DNA of 64,000 nt from an uncultured Dorea sp. (GCA_900543415.1 UQRE01000006.1:1-64000), one strand, 5' to 3'. Shown: positions 23,721-33,116, numbered from the stretch's first letter. Numbers and translations: made by a program. Notes: generated by a model not told the origin, from the sequence alone.

Positions 23721-24728
23721 ATGAGCAGACGAATTATTACAACAGAGAATCTGGAAGAAGATATTAAGATAGAGAACAACTTAAGACCGCAGCTTCTGGA
23801 TGATTATATTGGACAAGAGAAGATTAAGGAAATGCTGAAAGTCTATATTGCGGCTGCAAAAGACCGAGGCGATGCGCTGGATCATGTGCTTTTCTATGGA
23901 CCACCCGGTCTTGGAAAAACGACGCTTGCCGGTATTATTGCCAACGAAATGCATGTGAATGTGAAGATTACCTCTGGTCCGGCAATTGAAAAGCCGGGGG
24001 AGATGGCGGCAATTTTGAATAACCTTCAAGAGAAGGATGTACTGTTTGTAGATGAGATCCATCGCCTGAATCGACAGGTGGAAGAGGTGTTGTATCCTGC
24101 TATGGAGGATTATGCCATTGACATTATGATCGGCAAAGGAGCCACTGCGAGATCTATCCGTCTGGATCTTCCTAAATTCACATTGGTAGGGGCGACGACC
24201 AGAGCCGGTATGCTGACGGCACCGCTTCGTGACCGCTTCGGAGTTGTGAATCGAATGGAATATTATACAATTGAAGAATTAAAGATGATCATTTTACGTT
24301 CGGCAAAGGTTCTTGGTGTAGGAATTGATGAACGTGGAGCGGATGCGCTTGCAAGACGTTCCCGCGGGACACCAAGACTTGCAAACCGTCTGTTGAAGCG
24401 TGTTAGAGACTTTGCACAGGTGAAATACGACGGATATATTACGGAAGAAGTATCCAATTATGCCCTGGATCTTCTTGACGTGGATAGAGAAGGTCTGGAT
24501 CAGACAGACCGGGATCTTCTTCTTACGGTCATAGAGAAATTCGGAGGCGGTCCGGTAGGACTTGACACATTGTCGGCATCAATCGGTGAAGATGCGGGGA
24601 CCATTGAAGATGTGTATGAGCCCTATCTGCTTAAGAATGGTTTTATCCAGCGGACGCCGCGAGGCCGTATTGTGACAGAAAAAGCTTACGGACATTTGGG
24701 AATTTCCTATGAAAATAATGAAAAATAG
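23721..24728 (+). CDS. ruvB: Holliday junction branch migration helicase RuvB
   Basis: A 335-residue AAA+ ATPase that drives branch migration. Walker [12 protein letters not shown] is near residue 57, Walker [11 protein letters not shown] near 110, sensor 1 GATTRAGML near 157 and the arginine finger region follows. The C-terminal winged helix ([17 protein letters not shown]) is intact. Length is normal for the family. It forms an operon with ruvA. Confidence 0.98.
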   Translation: MSRRIITTENLEEDIKIENNLRPQLLDDYIGQEKIKEMLKVYIAAAKDRGDALDHVLFYGPPGLGKTTLAGIIANEMHVNVKITSGPAIEKPGEMAAILNNLQEKDVLFVDEIHRLNRQVEEVLYPAMEDYAIDIMIGKGATARSIRLDLPKFTLVGATTRAGMLTAPLRDRFGVVNRMEYYTIEELKMIILRSAKVLGVGIDERGADALARRSRGTPRLANRLLKRVRDFAQVKYDGYITEEVSNYALDLLDVDREGLDQTDRDLLLTVIEKFGGGPVGLDTLSASIGEDAGTIEDVYEPYLLKNGFIQRTPRGRIVTEKAYGHLGISYENNEK

Positions 24729-24729
24729 T

Positions 24730-24759
24730 TGTCTTTTATAGGAACATTAGTTTATAATA
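24730..24759 (+). promoter_or_regulatory. promoter of zapA
   Basis: TTGTCT (24730-24735) and TATAAT (24754-24759) are 18 bp apart, starting at the ruvB stop codon and 35 bp upstream of the zapA start. Confidence 0.6.
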
Positions 24760-24793
24760 GGTTACAGAAATTAGAAATTTGCAGGAGGCTGTT

Positions 24794-25204
24794 ATGGCAT
24801 CATCAAAAAATTTTACGGAAGTATTGATCGGCGGAAAGGTATTTACCTTGAGCGGATTTGAAAGTGAAGAGTATTTACAGAAAGTGTCAACTTATATTAA
24901 CCACAAGTTAGACGAATGTACAAGCAGTGAAGGATATCGCAAACAGAGCGCAGAGACAAGAAGCGTGCTGCTCGCACTTAATATTGCTGATGATTATTTT
25001 AAGGCAAAGAAGCAGGGAAGCACTCTGGAAAATGATATCGAAGAAAAAGATAAAGACATGTATGATCTGAAGCATGAGTTAATATCTGTTCAGATCAAGC
25101 TTGAGAATGCAGAAAAAGCAATGGACAAGCTGAAGGAAGAAAATAAAGAGCTTCAAATGAAGATTGTTCAGTTAGAAACTGAAATGAAGAATAAAAAGAA
25201 GTAG
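24794..25204 (+). CDS. zapA: cell division protein ZapA
   Basis: A 136-residue FtsZ-ring-associated protein. The N-terminal ZapA globular domain (VLIGGKVFTLSG, then ALNIADDYFKAKK) is followed by a long coiled coil from about residue 75 to the end, rich in Lys and Glu. The ATG at 24794 has GCAGGAGG upstream; a TTG at 24779 overlaps that site and is rejected. A short terminator follows immediately. Confidence 0.88.
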   Translation: MASSKNFTEVLIGGKVFTLSGFESEEYLQKVSTYINHKLDECTSSEGYRKQSAETRSVLLALNIADDYFKAKKQGSTLENDIEEKDKDMYDLKHELISVQIKLENAEKAMDKLKEENKELQMKIVQLETEMKNKKK

Positions 25205-25226
25205 GGCTGTCTTTGGACAGCCTTTT
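25205..25226 (+). terminator. terminator after zapA
   Basis: A 7-bp stem, GGCTGTC (25205-25211) with GACAGCC (25216-25222), has a TTTG loop and is followed by TTTT. It begins directly after the stop codon. Confidence 0.75.
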
Positions 25227-25278
25227 CTACTGATAGAGAGAAAATTAATAGATATATATAGATAGAAAGGGAAGACAG

Positions 25279-27468
25279 ATGACAAAGAGGAAAGGTGTTC
25301 CGCAAAAGGAGATAGAAATTCTGGCGCCGGCAGGTTCTCTTGAGAGCTTGAAAGCAGCTGTCTGTGCCGGGGCAGATGCAGTGTATGTAGGAGGAAGTCG
25401 CTTTGGAGCAAGAGCCTATGCCGACAATTTTGGGGAGCAAGAGCTTCTTGCTGCTATTGATTATGTGCATCTTCATGGCAGAAAAATCTATATGACAGTT
25501 AATACCTTACTCAAAGATCAAGAAGTGGAAGAGCTTTATAAATATCTGCTGCCGTATTATCGCCAAGGGCTTGACGCTGTGATCGTACAGGATACAGGTG
25601 CGCTTTCTCTGATACGGGAATGGTTTCCGGGGCTTGGAATCCATATCAGCACACAGATGACAGGGACAGGGACAGAGGGAGCAGAATTTTTTAAAGCGCA
25701 AGGGGCAGAAAGAATTGTTCCGGCAAGAGAATTAAGTCTGGAAGAAATCCGTTCCATGAAGAAAGAGACCGGATTGGAGATTGAATGCTTCGTACACGGT
25801 GCAATGTGTTACTGCTATTCCGGTCAGTGCCTGATGAGCAGTATGATCGGCGGAAGAAGCGGAAACCGCGGACAATGTGCACAGCCATGTCGCCTTTCTT
25901 ATAGTGTAGAAAGACAAAAGCCGAGAGAGCTCATGAGCTTGAAGGATTTATGTACGATTGATATGATCCCGGAACTTATTGAAGCGGGAATTGATTCCTT
26001 TAAGATTGAAGGGCGTATGAAACAGCCGGATTATGTATATACCGTTGTAAGTATGTACCGAAAGTATGCGAATCTCTATTTGTCGGAAGGTGCGGCGCGC
26101 TATCAGGTATCAGTGCAGGATCGTAAGGTTTTAGAAGGGGTATACCAGAGGCGGGGCTATTCTTCCGGCTATTATAAACAACACAATGGGAAAAATATGA
26201 TTTCCACCGGTCGGGTGGAAGATGGAATTCAGAAAGTTCCGAATCTGGCAAATTATAAAATAAAAGAAAAAATTAATGGTAAATTAATACTTTCAGAAGG
26301 GAACCGTGCTAAACTGGATTTGAATTTTGATGAGATTCAGGTGTCTGTTCTGGGAGATGTAGTACAGACTGCCAAGAATCAGCCGCTTCAGGAAGAACGG
26401 ATTCGAAAGCAGATGAACAAGACCGGCGAGACAGAAGTAGAGTTTGAAAAGCTGGAAGTAAGGATCACCGGAAATATTTTCCTTCCGATGCAGGCGCTCA
26501 ATGAATTGAGAAGACAGGGAATAGAAGCTTTGGAAGAGGCAGTCGTTCAACCGTGGCATCGAAAGGAACCGGTAAGACAGCGTCAGAAAGAGAAGCCGGA
26601 AGATGTGAAAGAAGCTGACATGAAAGGGCAGAACATCGAAGAAAGGCAAAGCATCGGCAAAGAGAACAAGCTGCGCCTTACGGCGTTTGTGTCCGACTAT
26701 GCACAGTGCAAAACAGCTCTTGGTGACGAGCGGCTGAACGCTGTCTATGTGGAAAGTAACCTTATTTTTGACAAAGGGATCCGGGAATTATGCAATGCGG
26801 CAGATAAGAAGGTCTATGCGGCGCTTCCGTATATCTGCCGGCACAATACGATGCAGTATATAGAACAAAATTATCCAGAACTTGTGACTTGCTATGACGG
26901 CGTGCTGGTTCGTAATTATGAAAGTCTTCAGTGGCTGGTAAGGCACGGATATGATAAAGAAATCATCGGAGATTATAACCTCTATGTCTTTAATAAAGAG
27001 AGCAAAGAATTTCTTAAAAAACAAGGCGTAGACCAATACACGGCATCGGTGGAACTAAATGACAGAGAATTGCAGAGGCTTGATATAACAGATGGCGTTT
27101 TCATAGCATATGGTTACCAGCCTGTGATGATTACGGCAAATTGTGTGAAGAAGAATACAGAAGGGTGCAAAAAACAGGAAGATGTTTTATATTTGACCGA
27201 TCGGAGAGGAAAAAAATTTGCAGTTAAAAATTATTGTAAATACTGTTATAATGTAATTTATAATCCGATTCCGTTAATGCTGCTTCATCAAGCAGAAGAA
27301 ATCCGAAGACTCTGTCCGGCAGAGATTCGGCTTGATTTTGTGACGGAGTCAGCAAAAGAGATGAAAAAAATCGCAGATCTTTATGCTCAGACATTTCTGG
27401 ATGGGAAGCAAGTGAAAATTCCGGCTATAGAGTATACAAAAGGTCATTTTAAGCGAGGAGTAAAGTAG
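25279..27468 (+). CDS. U32-family peptidase-like protein, RlhA/YdcP type
   Basis: A 729-residue member of the U32 family. The N-terminal barrel begins EILAPAGSLESLKAAV. The cysteine-rich signature region ECFVHGAMCYCYSGQC followed by GNRGQCAQPCR supplies conserved Cys residues. A DUF3656-type middle region and a long C-terminal part follow. Relatives such as E. coli RlhA hydroxylate a 23S rRNA cytidine and use prephenate, so a peptidase function is doubtful. A highly charged linker (about 435-460) separates the two halves. The stop is 8 nt from the rodA-like start. Confidence 0.85.
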   Translation: MTKRKGVPQKEIEILAPAGSLESLKAAVCAGADAVYVGGSRFGARAYADNFGEQELLAAIDYVHLHGRKIYMTVNTLLKDQEVEELYKYLLPYYRQGLDAVIVQDTGALSLIREWFPGLGIHISTQMTGTGTEGAEFFKAQGAERIVPARELSLEEIRSMKKETGLEIECFVHGAMCYCYSGQCLMSSMIGGRSGNRGQCAQPCRLSYSVERQKPRELMSLKDLCTIDMIPELIEAGIDSFKIEGRMKQPDYVYTVVSMYRKYANLYLSEGAARYQVSVQDRKVLEGVYQRRGYSSGYYKQHNGKNMISTGRVEDGIQKVPNLANYKIKEKINGKLILSEGNRAKLDLNFDEIQVSVLGDVVQTAKNQPLQEERIRKQMNKTGETEVEFEKLEVRITGNIFLPMQALNELRRQGIEALEEAVVQPWHRKEPVRQRQKEKPEDVKEADMKGQNIEERQSIGKENKLRLTAFVSDYAQCKTALGDERLNAVYVESNLIFDKGIRELCNAADKKVYAALPYICRHNTMQYIEQNYPELVTCYDGVLVRNYESLQWLVRHGYDKEIIGDYNLYVFNKESKEFLKKQGVDQYTASVELNDRELQRLDITDGVFIAYGYQPVMITANCVKKNTEGCKKQEDVLYLTDRRGKKFAVKNYCKYCYNVIYNPIPLMLLHQAEEIRRLCPAEIRLDFVTESAKEMKKIADLYAQTFLDGKQVKIPAIEYTKGHFKRGVK

Positions 27469-27476
27469 GTGAGACT

Positions 27477-28949
27477 TTGGTAAATATAATTGTAGAGCTG
27501 TCGAAATACAGTATTATATTGTTGATTACAATGTATACATTTCTATGCTTTAGTATCTTTGGCTATCAAGATCCGGATAAAAAGCGGCAGCTTTTAAGAC
27601 AGCAGAATGTGTTGATGTTTATGATCCATATCATAGCATTTTTAGTAATGTATCTGGAAACAGAAGACATAAAGATGCTTGTCTTCTATCTTGCGCAAGT
27701 AGTACTTCTTGGAGCCACTATTTCGCTGTATATCCTGATCTATCCGAAAGTATCAAGACTGGTCGTTAATAATATGTGTATGCTCTTATGCATTGGTCTG
27801 ATCATGTTGACAAGATTGGATTACGATATTGCCATGAGACAATTTTTGATTGCGGCAGGTTCTATCGGACTTAGCTTTATAGTTCCTGTCCTCATTCGAA
27901 AGTTTAAGTTTTTTTCAGAATGGAGAACGCTCTATGCAGTTGTGGGTATTGTGTCTCTTGGTGCGGTCGTAGTGGCAGGAAGAGTCTCCTATGGAGCGAA
28001 GCTTGGATTCGATATTGCAGGAATCAGTGTTCAGCCGTCGGAACTGGTTAAGATTGTTTTCGTATTCTTTGTAGCTTCCAGTTTCAAAAAATCACTGGAA
28101 TTTAAAAACGTTGTGATTACAACAGCACTGGCAGCGTTTCATGTATTGATCTTAGTTGCATCTAAGGACTTGGGAGCTGCGCTGATCATCTTTATGGTAT
28201 ATCTTACGATGCTTTACGTGGCAACAAGACAGCCGCTCTATATCCTTGCCGGTTTAGGTGCAGGAAGTGCGGCGTCGGTAGTGGCATACTATTTGTTTAA
28301 CCATGTACGTGTCCGTGTGCTTGCGTGGAAAGATCCGCTTGCAGCGTATGACAACGGAGGTTACCAGGTTGCTCAGTCTCTTTTTGCGATCGGTACCGGA
28401 GGCTGGTTCGGTATGGGACTGTTTCAGGGAGAGCCAATGTCAATTCCGGTAAGAGAATCTGACTTTATCTTTGCGGCTATTGCAGAGGAACTTGGTATTA
28501 TTTTCGCCTTATGTATGACGTTGATCTGTGTGAGCGTATATGTAATGTTTTTAAATATTGCCATGCAGCTCCACAATATTTTTTATAAGCTGGTGGCACT
28601 CGGACTTGGAACCTGTTACATTTTCCAGACATTTCTTGCCATCGGAGGTGTGACGAAATTCATCCCTTCCACGGGAGTAACGATTCCGCTTGTCAGCTAT
28701 GGCGGAAGTTCCTTATTAAGTACGATCATTATGTTCGCGATCATACAGGGACTTTATTTATTAAGAGAAGACGAGGAAGAGGACATTGAAAGAAAGAAAA
28801 AAGAAAGGCTACGAGCTAAGAGAAGCAGACAGAAAATTGAAGCAAAAAGAAGAGCGCCGGCAAATGTCAAAGAAGGAGCAAAAAGAAGCCCGCAGAGAAG
28901 ACAAGCGCCGCAAACAGAAAAAGCGCGCAAGAAACAAAGAGTTCGCTAG
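27477..28949 (+). CDS. FtsW/RodA/SpoVE-family peptidoglycan polymerase
   Basis: A 490-residue SEDS protein with about ten membrane spans that polymerises lipid II glycan chains with a class B PBP. Family signatures PLAAYDNGGYQVAQSLFAIGTGG and FIFAAIAEELG appear in the extracellular/central part, and TGVTIPLVSYGGSS near residue 400-413. The TTG start at 27477 has only a weak AGGTGAG site 4-5 nt upstream. A hydrophilic, Lys/Arg-rich tail of about 55 residues follows the last span; its final 28 codons overlap the next gene in another frame. It pairs with the PBP immediately downstream. Confidence 0.9.
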   Translation: MVNIIVELSKYSIILLITMYTFLCFSIFGYQDPDKKRQLLRQQNVLMFMIHIIAFLVMYLETEDIKMLVFYLAQVVLLGATISLYILIYPKVSRLVVNNMCMLLCIGLIMLTRLDYDIAMRQFLIAAGSIGLSFIVPVLIRKFKFFSEWRTLYAVVGIVSLGAVVVAGRVSYGAKLGFDIAGISVQPSELVKIVFVFFVASSFKKSLEFKNVVITTALAAFHVLILVASKDLGAALIIFMVYLTMLYVATRQPLYILAGLGAGSAASVVAYYLFNHVRVRVLAWKDPLAAYDNGGYQVAQSLFAIGTGGWFGMGLFQGEPMSIPVRESDFIFAAIAEELGIIFALCMTLICVSVYVMFLNIAMQLHNIFYKLVALGLGTCYIFQTFLAIGGVTKFIPSTGVTIPLVSYGGSSLLSTIIMFAIIQGLYLLREDEEEDIERKKKERLRAKRSRQKIEAKRRAPANVKEGAKRSPQRRQAPQTEKARKKQRVR

Positions 28950-30315
28950 AGTTACGTATGTGTTTGTCGGACTGTTCCTTGTGATGATGGGATATCTGTG
29001 TTATTTCAATGTTGTGAAAAGTCGTGATATGATCCGCAATTCACACAATGCAAGACTGGACTCTCTGGCAGAACGTGTCGTGAGAGGGAAGATTCTTGAC
29101 AAGAACGGCAAAGTGCTTGCACAGACAACAACATCAGAGGATGGAACAGAGACGAGGGAATATCCTTACGGAAATATGTTTGCTCATGTAGTAGGATATT
29201 CGGACAAAGGAAAATCAGGACTGGAATCAGAGATGAATTTTGAACTTCTTACATCCAATGCATTTTTCCTGGAAAAAATAGCGAAAGAATTCAAGGATGA
29301 GAAGAATATCGGAGATAACGTTGTGACAACATTGGATGTCAATCTTCAAGAAGCAGCTTACGATGCACTTGGAAGTTCCAAGGGAGCAGTTGTGGTGCTG
29401 GAGCCGGATACTGGTAAAATCCTTGCAATGGTATCTAAGCCGGATTTTGATCCGGGCAGTGTGGCAGAAAACTGGGAAAGTCTGAATACGAATGAAGAAG
29501 CGGTTCTCTTAAACCGTGTTACCCAGGGACATTATGTGCCGGGGTCAACGTTTAAAATCGTGACAGCTCTGGAATATATGAGAGAGAACCCGGATATATC
29601 CTCTTATTCTTACAATTGTACCGGAGAGATTGACAGTGGTTCAAATACCATTCATTGTTTCGGAGGAAAAGTACACGGAACAGTAGATTTCAGAGACAGT
29701 CTGGCTTATTCATGTAATACTTCCTTTTCCAATATGGGACAGGAATTGGATGTAGAGAAATTCCAGCAGACAACACAAGAATTGTTGTTTAATTCCAAGC
29801 TTCCGAGTGTTCTTCCTTACAAGAAGAGTTCCTTTACGCTGTCTAAAGATGCCGGAACCGCAGAAAAAATGATGACTGCGATGGGACAGGGGCAGACGCA
29901 GGTGAGTCCCTATCATATGGCGCTGATTACTTCTGCGATTGCGAATGGTGGAACTTTGATGGAGCCTTATCTTGTGGATTCGGTTACAAATTATAAAGGC
30001 GTGATCATTGATGAAAATAAACCGGAGAAATACAAAGACCTTATGACATCCGGCGAAGCCGCAGAGCTTAAGGACTATATGACAAGTGTTGTAGAGTACG
30101 GAACAGCTTCCGTACTTTCCGGACAGAGTTATACAGCTGCCGGCAAAACGGGAACTGCAGAATATAGCTCCGACAAAGAAAAGGACCATTCGTGGTTTGT
30201 AGGCATGTCGAATGTAGACAATCCGGATCTGGCGATCAGTGTGATCATTGAAGGCTCTGACGGTACAGCAAAAGCCGTGAATGTAGCGAAAAAAGTATTT
30301 GACGCTTATTATTAA
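28864..30315 (+). CDS. class B penicillin-binding protein, PbpA-like transpeptidase
   Basis: A 483-residue monofunctional transpeptidase that crosslinks peptidoglycan. A very basic cytoplasmic N-terminus (about 30 residues) precedes one membrane span (VFVGLFLVMMGYLCYF). The active-site motifs are STFK, SCN (in YSCNTSFS) and KTGTAEY. It is close in size to actinobacterial PbpA, the partner of RodA. The ATG at 28864 is chosen; it lies 86 nt inside the rodA-like gene. A TTG at 28786 would extend the overlap to 164 nt. Ribosome site is weak, so coupling to the upstream gene is likely. Confidence 0.88.
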   Translation: MSKKEQKEARREDKRRKQKKRARNKEFARVTYVFVGLFLVMMGYLCYFNVVKSRDMIRNSHNARLDSLAERVVRGKILDKNGKVLAQTTTSEDGTETREYPYGNMFAHVVGYSDKGKSGLESEMNFELLTSNAFFLEKIAKEFKDEKNIGDNVVTTLDVNLQEAAYDALGSSKGAVVVLEPDTGKILAMVSKPDFDPGSVAENWESLNTNEEAVLLNRVTQGHYVPGSTFKIVTALEYMRENPDISSYSYNCTGEIDSGSNTIHCFGGKVHGTVDFRDSLAYSCNTSFSNMGQELDVEKFQQTTQELLFNSKLPSVLPYKKSSFTLSKDAGTAEKMMTAMGQGQTQVSPYHMALITSAIANGGTLMEPYLVDSVTNYKGVIIDENKPEKYKDLMTSGEAAELKDYMTSVVEYGTASVLSGQSYTAAGKTGTAEYSSDKEKDHSWFVGMSNVDNPDLAISVIIEGSDGTAKAVNVAKKVFDAYY

Positions 30316-30339
30316 GTCATAGAAGAAGAGGTTTTCTGT

Positions 30340-30663
30340 ATGAAATATTATAAACATCTGTATTTGTCAGAAGAAGTTGAAAAGAAAAAAGATAAAATCA
30401 TACAAAAGATAGAGGCAGGAAAAATTCTTCCGGGAATTTTTCTTGTGACTCTTGCTCCGGATGAAAAAAATCAATTGGAAATACATCGCTATATTCTGCT
30501 TTTACAGCCGGTTTTTCGCAGAGAGGAGCTCTTAGTGGTGGGAATTTCCAAAGATTATGAAGGAGCGTTAGAATTGGTGGAAGAAATTACACAGGAAGTG
30601 TATAATAAGACAAAGAGCGCAGATATCCGTTCTTATATATTAGACAGAGAGCAGGAAGAATAG
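30340..30663 (+). CDS. conserved hypothetical protein
   Basis: A 107-residue soluble protein not assigned to a known function. It has a charged amphipathic N-terminus (LYLSEEVEKKKDKI), a central beta-rich stretch (GIFLVTLAPDEKN) and an alternating hydrophobic C-terminal half (LLVVGISKDYEGALELVEEI). No signal peptide or membrane span was seen. The ribosome site is GAAGAGG, and the next gene begins 2 nt after its stop, so it belongs to the same envelope/sporulation unit as its neighbours. Confidence 0.75.
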   Translation: MKYYKHLYLSEEVEKKKDKIIQKIEAGKILPGIFLVTLAPDEKNQLEIHRYILLLQPVFRREELLVVGISKDYEGALELVEEITQEVYNKTKSADIRSYILDREQEE

Positions 30664-30664
30664 A

Positions 30665-31591
30665 ATGCTACATATATTGTTGTTGGTCTTAAAAATCATA
30701 GGAATTATAATCGCAGCGATACTGGGAATACTCGTATTGTTGCTTTGTATCGTTCTTTTTGTCCCTTTTCGGTATGAAATCAAAGGCAGATCAGAAGGAA
30801 CTGCCGCATCATTAAAGGGCAAGATAAAAGTTACATGGCTGTTACATCTATTTCGGGCAGATGTATATTATAAAGATCAGAAACTGATGTGGCGTATCCG
30901 ATTTGCGTGGTTCAAATGGATGGCCGGAAAAAAGGGAGGCATTCAGAATGAAAATGAAGAGGAGAAAGGGCAACCGATTTCTGAAAATGTGGGTGAAAAA
31001 CCAGAAGAAGTTAAGAGTGGTGAAAGCATTCAGGAGGAATTCAAAGAAGTTGAAGAAGATTTGGAAGAAGCTGTTAAAGCGATATCCTCAGATGCTGAAG
31101 AACATGAAGAAAACTCAGAAAAAGTTAAGAAGAAACGGGATGGCTTATTACAAAAAATTCAAACCCTTATCAAAAAGATAAAATGTACAATTCAGGGATT
31201 GTGTGATAAAATAAAGCTATTGACAGAAAAAAAGGACAAGCTGACACAGTTTGTTCAGGACGAAACTCACATTCGAGCCTATGAAGGCATAAAGAAGGAA
31301 CTCTTGTGGTATCTTAAGAAGTTAAAACCTAAGAAGATAGAAGCTGTTTTAAGATATGGTTTTGACGATCCTTCTTATACAGGTAAGCTTTTGGCGGTTC
31401 TGGCGGTTCTCTATCCGTTTATGAGTGAAGAAACAGAGATCGTTCCTGATTTTGAACATCAAGTATTTCAGGGAAGATTTGCAGTCTGCGGAAAAGTTAA
31501 GGTAAGTCACATTGCCTGCGTGGCGTGGAGATTATTCTGGAATAAAGATGTGAGAAGCTCATACAAAGATATAAAAAAATTTGAATGGTAA
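30665..31591 (+). CDS. DUF2953-type membrane protein
   Basis: A 308-residue protein with one N-terminal membrane span (about residues 3-30) followed by VPFRYEIKG, the usual start of the DUF2953 domain. The middle (about 95-165) is very rich in Glu and Lys and probably forms coiled coil. The C-terminal part resumes a folded region (YGFDDPSYTGKLLAVLAVLYP). Relatives often sit beside gerW/ytfJ in spore formers, as here, where that gene follows after 27 nt. Function is unknown. Confidence 0.75.
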   Translation: MLHILLLVLKIIGIIIAAILGILVLLLCIVLFVPFRYEIKGRSEGTAASLKGKIKVTWLLHLFRADVYYKDQKLMWRIRFAWFKWMAGKKGGIQNENEEEKGQPISENVGEKPEEVKSGESIQEEFKEVEEDLEEAVKAISSDAEEHEENSEKVKKKRDGLLQKIQTLIKKIKCTIQGLCDKIKLLTEKKDKLTQFVQDETHIRAYEGIKKELLWYLKKLKPKKIEAVLRYGFDDPSYTGKLLAVLAVLYPFMSEETEIVPDFEHQVFQGRFAVCGKVKVSHIACVAWRLFWNKDVRSSYKDIKKFEW

Positions 31592-31618
31592 ACATGCCGG
31601 AAATAAGGAGGAAGCATT

Positions 31619-32014
31619 ATGGCAGATATTAATTTTAAAGGAACTGTGGACGCTCTTTTTCAGGGAATGAACGGAATCGTCTCTTCTAAGACGGTTGTAG
31701 GTGATGCAATCCATATCGGAGACACGATCATTCTTCCGCTGATCGATGTGTCATTCGGCGTGGGCGCCGGTGCTTTTAACGGCGATAAAAAAGAAAAAGG
31801 CGCCGGTGGTTTGGGCGGAAAGATGACTCCGTGTGCGGTTCTTGTTATCCAGAACGGTAAGACAAAGCTTGTAAATATTAAAAATCAGGATACAATGACA
31901 AAGATTCTGGATATGATCCCGGATGCGATTGATAAATTCAGCTCAGGGAAAGATGAAAAGATGACAGAACGGGACGTAGCCGACATTCTGGATGGCGAAT
32001 CCAAGGAAGTATAA
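31619..32014 (+). CDS. ytfJ: GerW/YtfJ-family spore protein
   Basis: A 131-residue sporulation protein. The conserved pattern includes GDAIHIGDTIILPLIDVSFGVG, a glycine-rich stretch (GAGGLGG) and VLVIQNGK. In Bacillus the homologue is a forespore protein needed for normal germination. The ribosome site is AAGGAGGAAG. Its presence supports an endospore-forming organism. Confidence 0.9.
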   Translation: MADINFKGTVDALFQGMNGIVSSKTVVGDAIHIGDTIILPLIDVSFGVGAGAFNGDKKEKGAGGLGGKMTPCAVLVIQNGKTKLVNIKNQDTMTKILDMIPDAIDKFSSGKDEKMTERDVADILDGESKEV

Positions 32015-32078
32015 CGTTACTGTCATAGCAGACGGCATTCAGACATAGAATAGTAGAAAATGCACAGGGAATAAAGCG

Positions 32079-32216
32079 ATGAAAAAAGTCATAGGATTTG
32101 CCCTGTTCTGGGTGGCGGTAGGACTTGTCCTTGCAATGATCTTACCAAATACATTCGTGGAAGTGCTAAGTATCATTCTCTGTTTGCTGGCAGGATATAT
32201 CTTGTTTTGCTGTTAA
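32079..32216 (+). CDS. small membrane protein of 45 residues
   Basis: A short frame starting MKKVIGFALFWVAVG and ending GYILFCC, with two hydrophobic segments separated by an LPNTF turn and a two-cysteine C-terminus. The basic start, hairpin-membrane layout and position right after ytfJ support a real gene. The ribosome site is weak (AGGGAA). No function is known. Confidence 0.6.
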   Translation: MKKVIGFALFWVAVGLVLAMILPNTFVEVLSIILCLLAGYILFCC

Positions 32217-32255
32217 ACTAACTGCTAATTTTTAATGCTAATTGTGAAATAGTAC

Positions 32256-32284
32256 TTGCATTTTTAAAAAGATTCTGCTACAAT
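32256..32284 (+). promoter_or_regulatory. promoter of rpmB
   Basis: TTGCAT (32256-32261) and TACAAT (32279-32284) are 17 bp apart, with an AT-rich upstream tract. It lies 55 bp before the rpmB start. Confidence 0.7.
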
Positions 32285-32338
32285 GTCAATGTTGCGAGTC
32301 TGTAGAAAGACTTATTATGATCGTTAGGAGGTGCAGTC

Positions 32339-32527
32339 ATGGCAAAATGTGCTATTTGCGAAAAGGGTGCTCACTTTGGAAATAACGTAAGCCACTCTAA
32401 TAGAAAAACACCAAAGATGTGGAAATCAAACGTAAAATCAGTTCGTGTTAAGACAGAAAACGGAGCTACAAAGAAAATGTATGTTTGTACTTCTTGTTTG
32501 AAATCAGGCAGAGTTGAGCGTGCTTAA
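32339..32527 (+). CDS. rpmB: 50S ribosomal protein L28
   Basis: A 62-residue large-subunit protein with the L28 core: AKCAICEKGAHFGNNVSHSNRKT, R/K-rich middle and a C-terminal CTSCLKSGRVERA. It has two CxxC pairs (CAIC and CTSC), i.e. the zinc-binding form. The ribosome site is AGGAGGTG. It is transcribed alone between its own promoter and terminator. Confidence 0.97.
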   Translation: MAKCAICEKGAHFGNNVSHSNRKTPKMWKSNVKSVRVKTENGATKKMYVCTSCLKSGRVERA

Positions 32528-32547
32528 TTCGATATGTGACGTAAATC

Positions 32548-32585
32548 AAAAACTCAGATTTCATTTTTGGAATCTGAGTTTTTTG
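32548..32585 (+). terminator. terminator after rpmB
   Basis: A 12-bp stem, AAAACTCAGATT (32549-32560) with AATCTGAGTTTT (32571-32582), has a 10-nt loop and runs into TTTT. Confidence 0.85.
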
Positions 32586-32671
32586 TTGCTATACATTCTA
32601 AGGAGTCTCACCTTGACGGAATGTGAGCGTGACGCGTATATAACGATTAGAAGAAAGCAGGAACTTTCTAA

Positions 32672-32700
32672 TTGTAAAATCAGGTAAAACAGTTTATAAT
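32672..32700 (+). promoter_or_regulatory. promoter of the asp23-fakA unit
   Basis: TTGTAA (32672-32677) and TATAAT (32695-32700) are 17 bp apart, 57 bp before the start codon. An additional inverted repeat, ACATTC (32593-32598) with GAATGT (32619-32624), lies further upstream. Confidence 0.65.
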
Positions 32701-32756
32701 GTAAACATTAAGTATATGATTAAAATATATGGAATAATAGAAGTGGAGGCTTAGAT

Positions 32757-33116
32757 ATGAAAGGATGCGTTAGTACAGATCTTGGTATTATAACAATTGA
32801 TCCTGAGGTGATCGCAAAATACGCCGGAACAGTCGCAGTGGAATGTTTTGGTATTGTAGGTATGGCTGCTGTCAATGTGAAAGACGGTTTGGTCCACTTG
32901 TTAAAGAGAGAGAGTCTGACTCGTGGAATTCAGGCGACAATCTCTGAAGAGAATCATATTAGTCTGAATTTCCATATTATTGTTGCTTATGGTGTAAGCA
33001 TCTCTGCGGTAACAGAGAACTTGATCAGCAATGTAAAATATAAGGTGGAAGAATTTTCCGGCATGCCGGTAGATAAGATCAATATCTACATTGAAGGCGT
33101 CAGAGTCATTGATTAG
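32757..33116 (+). CDS. Asp23/Gls24-family envelope stress protein
   Basis: A 119-residue Asp23-family protein. It has the conserved ITIDPEVIAKYAG start, GIVGMA and LNFHIIVAYGVSI segments, and ends with VNIYIEGVRV-like NIYIEGVRVID. The branch is the YloU type, which is almost always followed by the FakA/YloV gene, as here (20 nt). Family members are membrane-associated cytosolic proteins involved in envelope homeostasis. Ribosome site GTGGAGG. Confidence 0.9.
   Translation: MKGCVSTDLGIITIDPEVIAKYAGTVAVECFGIVGMAAVNVKDGLVHLLKRESLTRGIQATISEENHISLNFHIIVAYGVSISAVTENLISNVKYKVEEFSGMPVDKINIYIEGVRVID

Noticed and set aside
25279..27468. Secreted collagenase virulence factor
   Set aside because: No signal peptide; the U32 family members closest in layout act on rRNA.
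32593..32624. Inverted repeat ACATTC/GAATGT before asp23 as a riboswitch or T-box
   Set aside because: Stem is only six bases with a 20-nt interior, and no conserved T-box or riboswitch core was recognised.
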